IMG/VR virus record: IMGVR_UViG_3300021960_000656
Location: 1 to 20,657 of that record
Strand: one strand, 5' to 3'
Origin: a virus
Length of the DNA stretch: 20,657 bases
Shown: positions 15,152 to 20,657 of the stretch, piece after piece
How the letters are laid out: each line of letters begins with the position of its first letter
Numbering within the stretch: position 1 is the stretch's first letter
Notes under the pieces: generated by a model
The model's input: only the letters and a program-made list of their open reading frames with translations
Databases searched by the model: none
Told to the model about the DNA's origin: nothing
Translations under genes and position numbers: made by a program

Positions 15152-15649
15152 ATGCATAAAGTAATTGATGATTTTTTAGAACCAGAAGATTTTATTTTTG
15201 TTCATAACTTGATTATGAACGAGCCTTTTCCTTGGTTTTATATGGATTCTTATAGAGAATCAGGATTAGAAAAAGACAAAACAAATAATTTTTCATATCA
15301 TCTTCATATGTTGTATGATAATAATGTGCCTTCTTCACCACATTTTGATAATATTCTTCCTCTTATTTTTAATAAAATAAAAATGAAAACTTTAATACGA
15401 GTTAAAATAAACAGTTATACAAGAGAAGATAAGTTAGTTGAACACGATTTTCATACAGATTACGATTACCAAAACAACGGTGCTGTTTTTAGTATAAACA
15501 CTTGTGACGGTTATACTAAATTAGAAGATGGTACAAAAATTCAAAGTGTCGCAAATAGAATAGTTTTATTTGACGCTTCTAAACCACATTGTAGCACTAA
15601 TACTACCAATCAACCTAGGAGAGTTAATATAAACTTTAACTATTTTTAA
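15152..15649 (+). CDS. Putative Fe(II)/2-oxoglutarate oxygenase, type B' (paralogue of 14044 product)
   Basis: This 165-residue protein has 'HKVIDDFLEPEDFIFVHNLI' at the start, the HxD motif H101-T-D103, 'AVFSINTCDGYTKLEDGTKI', the distal H146 in 'DASKPHCSTNT', and R156/R157 before 'VNINFNYF'. Thus the full Fe(II)/2-oxoglutarate site can be read. It is plainly homologous over its length to the product at 14044; they keep the same core but have diverged in the N-terminal half, which in this fold helps choose substrate. AGGA about 8 bases upstream of the ATG serves as the ribosome-binding site, and the stop is followed after one base by the permease gene. Confidence 0.8.
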   Translation: MHKVIDDFLEPEDFIFVHNLIMNEPFPWFYMDSYRESGLEKDKTNNFSYHLHMLYDNNVPSSPHFDNILPLIFNKIKMKTLIRVKINSYTREDKLVEHDFHTDYDYQNNGAVFSINTCDGYTKLEDGTKIQSVANRIVLFDASKPHCSTNTTNQPRRVNINFNYF

Positions 15650-15650
15650 T

Positions 15651-16685
15651 ATGATAGATTTTATTTTAAACGGACAGGTGTATCTTTTTCTAATTATCTT
15701 TGTAATGATGATTGCAGGTATGATTAAAGAACATCAATTATTTAAAGATTTGTTTTGTTTCTTTGAACAAAGTTTAAAAAGTAAAAAGGCTGTAGTTACA
15801 ATAGTTTCTGCTTTGACTGGATTATTACCCATTAAAGGTAGAGTTACAGTTAGTGCAGGTATGTTAGATACTTTAGCACCACCTAAAGGAAGTCCAGGTA
15901 GAGAAAAGTTTGGACCTATTGATTATCTTGCAACACATCATTATTACTTTTGGTCACCATTAGAAAAAACAGTTATATTACCAATGGCTGCTTTTGGTTT
16001 ATCATACACAGCTTTTATGTCAATTATGTGGCCGCTATTAGCAATTTCTATTGCTTGGATTTTATTTTATATAATCTATATGGTAGATGAAAAAGATATA
16101 CAATTAGGTGATTGCACAACAAAAATTAAAGTTAGTAGAATTACGAGATATGTTTTACCTTATATAGTAGGTGTTTTAGCTATTATTGCAGGTATTGATT
16201 TCTTATGGGCATTTGGCTCTCTAGTATTATATTATATGGTTGTTACAAGGACATTTGATTTTAAGAAATTAATTGGATATGTAGATTGGAAACTTGTAGG
16301 TTGGGTTGCTGCTATTATTGCAGTCGCCAATTATGCAAATGCACATACAAATGAAATAAAAGAGTTTTTAGGTAATACAGGATTAATTATTACTGAACCA
16401 ACAGGTTTCATTGGTCTATCATTAATTGCATTTACAGCTTCTTGGTTTTTAGGCTCTAGTTCCAGATTTGGTGCATTTACAGTTATCTTATCTTCTATAT
16501 ATGGAATAGAATATTTACCATGGTTTTTTGCTGTTGACTTTGCAGGTTATATGTTATCACCAATGCATAAGTGCGTAGCAATCGGTAAAATGTATTTTGG
16601 AACAAAACTATCATATTATGTCAAAATATTAGGCATATGGGCAATTGGTGTGATAGCTACAGCTGGAGTAATGTTATATGCTTGA
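15651..16685 (+). CDS. Inner-membrane permease, DUF401-like
   Basis: A 344-residue polytopic membrane protein with about nine or ten hydrophobic helices and no cleavable signal. The paired conserved segments 'LTGLLPIKGRVTVSAGMLDT' (55-74), 'THHYYFWSPLEKTVILPMAA' (95-114), 'SWFLGSSSRFGAFTVI' (264-279) and 'FAGYMLSPMHKCVAIGKMYF' (297-316) match the layout I know for DUF401 proteins ('..LLPMPGG....AP', 'N...RH.WEY.WPLYP', 'GF.G.LLSP.HLC...T..YF'). That family is grouped with ion/organic-anion transporters and is uncharacterised. It is slightly shorter than usual bacterial members (about 400). It overlaps the heme oxygenase gene by 8 bases, and there is no Shine-Dalgarno site. A transported substrate cannot be read; iron, bilin or organic acid are options from context only. 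Confidence 0.6.
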   Translation: MIDFILNGQVYLFLIIFVMMIAGMIKEHQLFKDLFCFFEQSLKSKKAVVTIVSALTGLLPIKGRVTVSAGMLDTLAPPKGSPGREKFGPIDYLATHHYYFWSPLEKTVILPMAAFGLSYTAFMSIMWPLLAISIAWILFYIIYMVDEKDIQLGDCTTKIKVSRITRYVLPYIVGVLAIIAGIDFLWAFGSLVLYYMVVTRTFDFKKLIGYVDWKLVGWVAAIIAVANYANAHTNEIKEFLGNTGLIITEPTGFIGLSLIAFTASWFLGSSSRFGAFTVILSSIYGIEYLPWFFAVDFAGYMLSPMHKCVAIGKMYFGTKLSYYVKILGIWAIGVIATAGVMLYA

Positions 16686-17253
16686 TATAAAAGAATTGAC
16701 AATGGAACATCATAAAAATGCTGAGAGGCAAGAGTTTGTAAGAATTCTTATGTCTGGTGAAATTGATGAAAGACTATATGCTACCTACTTATACAATCAA
16801 CTTCAATGTTATTCTGTATTAGAAAAGTATGGTCATCATAATGGATTGTTTAGACAAACACCTGGTTTAGAAAGAGCTGAGAAAATACATTACGATTATT
16901 CTAAACTTTGGCACAACACAGAAAAAACTCCTATTATAACACAAAGTACAAGAGAATATGTAACGCACATAGAAGCGATACAAGATGACGCACACCTACT
17001 TTATGCACATATCTATGTAAGGCATATGGGTGATTTAAGAGGTGGTCAAATGATTAAAAAGAAAACTCCAGGTGCTAATAGATACTATACATTTAGAGAT
17101 AAAGAAGTTATTGAGTTTGGTAGAATTATTAAAGAAAATATAAACAGATATTTGAACATATATGAACACAGTGTTTTACCTGAAGCACAATTATGTTTTG
17201 ATTTTGCAACAAGACTCTTTAAGGAGATGAAAGAAATAAATGATTTGGGATAG
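16678..17253 (+). CDS. hemO/ho1: Heme oxygenase (biliverdin-forming)
   Basis: Heme oxygenase cleaves heme with O2 and electrons (usually ferredoxin) to biliverdin IX-alpha, CO and Fe(II). The start region 'LDIKELTMEHHKNAERQEFV' carries the proximal heme ligand in the H-x-x-A-E pattern (H12), as in 'LR.GTK..H..AE' of cyanobacterial HO1. The distal helix 'HIYVRHMGDLRGGQMIKKKT' (111-130) holds the signature 'Y.R.LGDLSGGQ'; GDLRGGQ is 118-124. With 191 residues it is shorter than typical HO1 (about 240), mostly at the C-terminus, yet both heme-contact helices are present. It overlaps the permease gene by 8 bases and the bilin reductase gene by 14 bases. That order, heme oxygenase then bilin reductase, is the biosynthetic order and fixes the pairing. 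Confidence 0.92.
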   Translation: MLDIKELTMEHHKNAERQEFVRILMSGEIDERLYATYLYNQLQCYSVLEKYGHHNGLFRQTPGLERAEKIHYDYSKLWHNTEKTPIITQSTREYVTHIEAIQDDAHLLYAHIYVRHMGDLRGGQMIKKKTPGANRYYTFRDKEVIEFGRIIKENINRYLNIYEHSVLPEAQLCFDFATRLFKEMKEINDLG

Positions 17254-17923
17254 ATTAATTCAGTGTAAAGATGATATTATAGAAATTTTAGATTTAACCT
17301 GTTCAGAATATAATGAGCCAGGTATGAGTAGATTTAACAATGAAGAGTTTGGTTGGGTCAATAGAACTTGGAAGAATGAGTATATACGAAGAGCTCATGT
17401 AGATGTTGTTGATGTAAGAGAAAGTAAAGGACTTTGGATGATGCATGTATGTTTATTTCCAGAGTTGACAAATGGAGGACCGATTTACGGTTTTGATGTG
17501 ATTGCAGGAAAAAATAAAGTTACTGGTGCATTCCACGATTTTAGTCCACTATTACAAAAAGACCACCCTTTGACTAATTGGTTTCTAAATGAAACTAAAT
17601 GGTTTAAACCGAGTAAAGAGAGAGAATTGCCAGATTGGGCTAAAGCTATTTTCAGTGGTGGAATGATAGCAGCCGGAAATGTTACTGAAGAAAAAGAATT
17701 AAATCAGATATGTATTATGGCAACAGACAATCTGGCAAACTATATTGATAAGATAAGAAATCACGCAGGTGAGGCTGCGAAAGAGGATGTTATAAAGGCA
17801 CAAAACTATTACTGTGAACATCAACAACAAAACCCTCACACACCTAGGGTTATGCAATCACTAGGTTTACCGGAAGAAGACATTAGTTTGTTCTGTAAGG
17901 ACAACCTTTTTCCTAAAATATAA
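17240..17923 (+). CDS. pcyX: Ferredoxin-dependent bilin reductase, PcyX/PcyA type
   Basis: A 227-residue bilin reductase that would reduce biliverdin IX-alpha with ferredoxin electrons. The core 'GGPIYGFDVIAGKNKVTGAF' (79-98) then 'HDFSPL' matches 'P.FG.D.V...G.....I.DLSP' of PcyA; D86 aligns with the catalytic Asp105 of Synechocystis PcyA, and H53 ('RRAHVDVVDV') with His88. The position of PcyA Glu76 appears to be N41, so this is not a standard PcyA. The tail 'YYCEHQQQNPHTPRVMQSLG' matches the conserved 'YC..Q..N..T..VL...FG'. PcyX, described from uncultured marine phages, makes phycoerythrobilin; that product is inferred here. The start at 17240 has AAGGAG 13 bases upstream (17221-17226) and overlaps the heme oxygenase end by 14 bases. 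Confidence 0.85.
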   Translation: MIWDRLIQCKDDIIEILDLTCSEYNEPGMSRFNNEEFGWVNRTWKNEYIRRAHVDVVDVRESKGLWMMHVCLFPELTNGGPIYGFDVIAGKNKVTGAFHDFSPLLQKDHPLTNWFLNETKWFKPSKERELPDWAKAIFSGGMIAAGNVTEEKELNQICIMATDNLANYIDKIRNHAGEAAKEDVIKAQNYYCEHQQQNPHTPRVMQSLGLPEEDISLFCKDNLFPKI

Positions 17924-17926
17924 ATA
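17919..17926 (+). promoter_or_regulatory. T4-type late promoter (TATAAATA) overlapping the pcyX stop
   Basis: Exact TATAAATA, 18 bases upstream of the porin ATG. The TAA stop of the bilin reductase (17921-17923) lies inside the octamer. It gives the porin gene its own late start, separate from the metabolic operon. No inverted repeat encloses it. Confidence 0.8.
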
Positions 17927-17944
17927 GAACGAACGGAGAATAGA

Positions 17945-19006
17945 ATGAAAAAAATAATAATAACTCTATTTCTGTTAATGTCCTCTTTGGCTTACGCTGA
18001 TGAAAACAAGATAACAGACCTAGAAAAGCGAGTTGCTGAATTAGAGAGTAACAAATTAGATTTACCTAAATCATTGTTTATAAATGGTGAGATTGAAGCT
18101 TACTATGATGACAAAACTTACGATAGTGGTTATGATAGTAGAGCAGAATTACAAGTTGGCGTAGAACAAAATGTAAACACACCATATATTAACTATGTTG
18201 GCGGTTCAGCTGTATATGATACACATTACGCATTAGACACAACACAAAACAATACACTTGTTGAAAAACAACTTGCTTTTGGTGGTGACAAATGGAGATT
18301 GTATATGGGTGAAACAGACGCACAAAGATATGGTTTTGCAAAAACACCTAAAATCAGTGCTCCAATTATCATTACACAACCTAACAATAGAATAGAACAC
18401 AATGAAAAAACTGTACTATCTTTTGGTGGTTTTGACTTTGACAATCAGTTTGATATGGATTCATACAGACTAGATAGAGATACTCCTTACGGTGCCAGTA
18501 TTGGTTGGGACAACAAAGGTGATACTTTGTACTATAACGCAACAGTTAGTTTAATGGGTTATGCTGAAGTTTCATATATGGCAATTGACTCAAAAGCTAC
18601 AGGTGCTAATTACACTAAAGACACAAAACAAGAAGGTTGGTCAATTGGTGGTTCTTTATATCGTTGGGATATTCCAATGATGTGGGGTGTTGAAAAATGG
18701 GACGATAAAGACACAGGCGTTCAATCATCTAAAGACAGATACGACTATGGTGTTTTATACAGTGTTACAGACTCAACATATGTTACAGCACACAGAACTG
18801 AGAATGATGACCTAGGTTACACAGGTAATTATTACGGTGTGGTGTATAATTTGTACACAGATAAAGACGCAACTAAGCGTCCTGATAAAAGAGATGGTAT
18901 AGAAATGGGTGTATATTACCACGAAAAAGGCGGTAAATCAGTCTATACAAATCAGGATTATACAGATACGCAACAGGTATTAGCGTCTATTAAGTATAAA
19001 TTTTAA
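17945..19006 (+). CDS. Outer-membrane beta-barrel (porin-like) protein
   Basis: A 353-residue protein with a classical signal peptide 'MKKIIITLFLLMSSLAYADE' (cleavage likely after AYA, residue 18), then a short coiled coil 'ITDLEKRVAELESNKLDLPK' (23-42). The rest is alternating amphipathic strands with aromatic girdles (for example 'GDTLYYNATVSLMGYAEVSY', 'NYYGVVYNLYTDKD'), ending 'LASIKYKF' with the C-terminal Phe that the Bam machinery recognises. The lack of a plug domain argues against a TonB-dependent receptor. N-terminal coiled coil plus barrel is seen in DcaP-like and LbtU-like porins; which family applies is not clear. GGAG lies 6 bases before the ATG, and it has its own late promoter. 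Possible roles are nutrient or iron uptake, surface masking of the phage receptor, or envelope change before lysis. Confidence 0.8.
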   Translation: MKKIIITLFLLMSSLAYADENKITDLEKRVAELESNKLDLPKSLFINGEIEAYYDDKTYDSGYDSRAELQVGVEQNVNTPYINYVGGSAVYDTHYALDTTQNNTLVEKQLAFGGDKWRLYMGETDAQRYGFAKTPKISAPIIITQPNNRIEHNEKTVLSFGGFDFDNQFDMDSYRLDRDTPYGASIGWDNKGDTLYYNATVSLMGYAEVSYMAIDSKATGANYTKDTKQEGWSIGGSLYRWDIPMMWGVEKWDDKDTGVQSSKDRYDYGVLYSVTDSTYVTAHRTENDDLGYTGNYYGVVYNLYTDKDATKRPDKRDGIEMGVYYHEKGGKSVYTNQDYTDTQQVLASIKYKF

Positions 19007-19041
19007 TTAAATTATCTTAAAGCATACTAGGATTAATGTTT

Positions 19042-19069
19042 CCTTTTCTTATAAATATACCAGAAAAGG
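19042..19069 (+). promoter_or_regulatory. Late promoter in the loop of an 8-bp inverted repeat that covers the gp13 ribosome-binding site
   Basis: CCTTTTCT (19042-19049) and AGAAAAGG (19062-19069) form a perfect 8-bp stem; the 12-base loop contains TATAAATA (19050-19057). The right arm contains AAGG of the Shine-Dalgarno site AAGGG (19066-19070), 8 bases before the neck gene ATG. A transcript reading through from the porin gene would hide this site, while a transcript begun at the late promoter lacks the left arm. The stem could also end the porin transcript. Confidence 0.75.
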
Positions 19070-19078
19070 GTATTATAT

Positions 19079-19885
19079 ATGGCAACTCCAGCAACAAGAG
19101 AAACATTAAAACAGTATGCTTTAAGAGCATTAGGTAAGCCTGTCATTGAAATCAATGTTGATGATGACCAGCTAGAGGATAGACTGGATGAGGCCTTACA
19201 ATATTTCGCACAATATCATTATGATGGTATTAAAAGAGCGTACTTAAAATATCAGTACACAAGTGCTGATAAAGCAAGAATTACTGGTAATTCATCTGAA
19301 TCTGTTACTAAGAATTCAGTTACTACAACTTGGGCAGAACAAAACAATTTTATTGTTGTTCCTGAATCTGTAGTATCAGTTGTTAACATTTTTCCATTCT
19401 CAGATAAAGGTAATCTAAACTTATTTGATGTTAGATATCAATTAAGATTAAATGACCTATATGACTTTTCATCTACAAGTGTAATCAACTATGACATTGT
19501 ATTAAGACATTTAGATTTCTTAGACCATATTCTAGTTGGTGAAAAACCATTAAGATTTAATCAACACGATAACAGACTACACATTGATATGGATTGGAAC
19601 AACGACTTACAAGTTGGCGAGTATCTAGTTATTGAGTGTTATAGAAAATTGGATCCTGAACAATTTACGGATGTGTATAACGATATTTTCTTAAAAAGAT
19701 ATGTAACTGCTTTGTTTAAGAAACAATGGGGTGCTAACTTATCAAAATTCAATGGAGTAGCAATGATTGGTGGAGTAACTTTAAATGGTCAACAACTATA
19801 TTCTGAAGCAATACAAGATGTGGAAAAATTAGAAACAGAAATTAGAAGCACATTTGAATTAAATCCAGCAATGCTAATAGGATAA
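19079..19885 (+). CDS. 13: Neck protein, T4 gp13-like (head completion)
   Basis: This 268-residue protein begins 'MATPATRETLKQYALRALGK' followed by 'PVIEINVDDDQLEDRLDEAL' and 'QYFAQYHYDGIKRAYLKYQ', the conserved start of gp13 neck proteins in T4-like marine phages. In T4, gp13 and gp14 close the filled head and form the site where the tail joins. The length is a little below T4 gp13 (about 309), as usual for cyanophage homologues. Further conserved parts are 'NFIVVPESVVSVVNIFPFSD' and 'LVIECYRKLDPEQFTDVYND'. It has its own late promoter and is followed 6 bases later by the gp14-like gene, the same order as in T4. It marks the return to the structural core after the metabolic operon. Confidence 0.9.
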   Translation: MATPATRETLKQYALRALGKPVIEINVDDDQLEDRLDEALQYFAQYHYDGIKRAYLKYQYTSADKARITGNSSESVTKNSVTTTWAEQNNFIVVPESVVSVVNIFPFSDKGNLNLFDVRYQLRLNDLYDFSSTSVINYDIVLRHLDFLDHILVGEKPLRFNQHDNRLHIDMDWNNDLQVGEYLVIECYRKLDPEQFTDVYNDIFLKRYVTALFKKQWGANLSKFNGVAMIGGVTLNGQQLYSEAIQDVEKLETEIRSTFELNPAMLIG

Positions 19886-19891
19886 AATGCA

Positions 19892-20657
19892 ATGGCAGTT
19901 AATCACTATTTTCAAGGCGGCCGAGGCATTGGTAATGACGCCGAGAAAAGGTTACACGAAGATATAATCATAGAAAGTTTAAAGATATTCGGTCAGGATA
20001 TCTATTATCTTCCTCGTACACTTGTAAATAGAGATTTGGTATTAGGTGAAGATACATCTAGTAGATTTGATGATTCTTATTTACTTGAAATGTATTTTGA
20101 AACTAACGAAGGCTTTGCAGGTGAAAATGAAATTATCAATAAGTTTGGTTTAGAAATTAGAGATGACACAACATTAATAGTTTCTAAGAGAAGATTTGAG
20201 GAGCATGTTGCAAGTAAAGCTAATTTGATTGCAACTGGTAGACCAAATGAAGGTGACATTTTATATGTGCCTTTAATGAAATCATTTTTTGAAATTCTTT
20301 TTGTAGAAGACCAAGAACCGTTTTATCAATTAGGCAACTTACCTGTATATAAATTAAAAGTAACTCGTTGGGAATATGCAAACGAGAAATTAGATACTGG
20401 CCAACAAGTTATTGACCAGGCTGAAGATAAGTATTCATTAGATACTTTACAATATAGAATTACATTAGAATATGGACAAGAAGTGTTAACAGGTGCTGGT
20501 TCAATTGTGTTAGAAGATTACCACGATTATTCAACAGGTCAACCTGCTTTCTTAATGAAAGAGGATTATGTTGCTACTAACATTCAAACACAATCTACAT
20601 ATGCTAGTAACTTAGACTTAAACGCAGAAGCAGGATATGATACAGTTTCAACAGCAG
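19892..20657 (+). CDS. 14: Neck protein, T4 gp14-like, 3' end cut by window
   Basis: An open frame runs without stop from the ATG at 19892 to the window end (255 codons). It begins 'MAVNHYFQGGRGIGNDAEKR' and continues 'LHEDIIIESLKIFGQDIYYL' and 'PRTLVNRDLVLGEDTSSRFD', which is the conserved start of gp14 neck proteins. Later parts such as 'FEILFVEDQEPFYQLGNLPV' and 'YKLKVTRWEYANEKLDTG' also fit. AGGA (19879-19882) lies 9 bases before this ATG; the ATG at 19887 is in another frame and closes quickly. It directly follows gp13, as in T4. With gp13 it would form the neck ring to which the tail is attached. Confidence 0.88.
   Translation, partial: MAVNHYFQGGRGIGNDAEKRLHEDIIIESLKIFGQDIYYLPRTLVNRDLVLGEDTSSRFDDSYLLEMYFETNEGFAGENEIINKFGLEIRDDTTLIVSKRRFEEHVASKANLIATGRPNEGDILYVPLMKSFFEILFVEDQEPFYQLGNLPVYKLKVTRWEYANEKLDTGQQVIDQAEDKYSLDTLQYRITLEYGQEVLTGAGSIVLEDYHDYSTGQPAFLMKEDYVATNIQTQSTYASNLDLNAEAGYDTVSTA

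Noticed and set aside
17240-17923. Assignment as cyanophage PebS or as cyanobacterial PcyA
   Set aside because: The core resembles PcyA more than PebS, but the Glu76 position appears to be Asn. The low-GC, non-cyanobacterial setting and length near 227 fit viral PcyX better. A phylogeny would settle it.
17945-19006. TonB-dependent heme or siderophore receptor
   Set aside because: No plug domain or TonB box is visible, and 353 residues is far too short for a 22-strand receptor. A small porin-type barrel fits.
1-20657. tRNA genes, CRISPR arrays, insertion sequences, integrase or attachment sites
   Set aside because: Reading both strands I saw no cloverleaf-like segment, regular spaced repeats, transposase or recombinase; coding genes fill nearly all of the window.

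Overview
The window looks like part of a strictly lytic, T4-like marine myovirus with AT-rich DNA. The evidence is a pair of T4 neck genes at the right end (gp13-like, then a gp14-like gene cut by the window edge), five or six exact matches to the T4 late-promoter octamer TATAAATA just upstream of genes, dense same-strand coding, and a block of adhesin or tail-fibre genes of the kind found in cyanophages and pelagiphages. All genes are on the + strand and no gap exceeds 75 bases. The low GC, the lack of photosynthesis genes and the PcyX-type bilin reductase favour an alphaproteobacterial host such as a SAR11 relative over a cyanobacterium, but the window does not prove the host.

Layout. (1) Positions 1-9018 hold the virion adhesin module: a cut-off beta-domain protein, several small structural proteins, two fibre proteins with 'KRS...GELA' (Mtd-N-like) heads, a large 1108-residue fibre with five carbohydrate-binding-like modules in front of a beta-helix, and a Gly/Asn/His-rich 455-residue probable fibre tip. 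(2) Positions 9072-10656 hold two conserved phage proteins, the second with a DUF4376-like tail. (3) Positions 10696-17923 form a tight operon of ten metabolic or unknown genes: a U32-like Cys-rich domain fused to a methyltransferase, a conserved unknown, four probable Fe(II)/2-oxoglutarate oxygenases in the order A-B-A'-B' with a small unknown between the first two, a DUF401-like permease, a heme oxygenase and a ferredoxin-dependent bilin reductase (PcyX/PcyA type). (4) Positions 17945-19006 encode an outer-membrane beta-barrel protein with its own late promoter. (5) Positions 19079-20657 start the neck/head module.

How the parts may work together. Heme oxygenase opens heme to biliverdin, releasing CO and Fe(II); the bilin reductase would reduce biliverdin, probably to phycoerythrobilin as shown for viral PcyX. 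The same operon codes for four enzymes that need Fe(II), O2 and 2-oxoglutarate, a probable Fe-S protein, and an inner-membrane permease of an organic-anion-transporter-like family, with an outer-membrane porin just downstream. The heme oxygenase/PcyX pair is a known marine-virus theme. Its union with tandem oxygenases, a permease, a Fe-S/methyltransferase fusion and a porin is the part of this window most worth following up. A second theme is regulatory: several late promoters sit inside inverted repeats, and at two of them the right arm covers the ribosome-binding site of the next gene.
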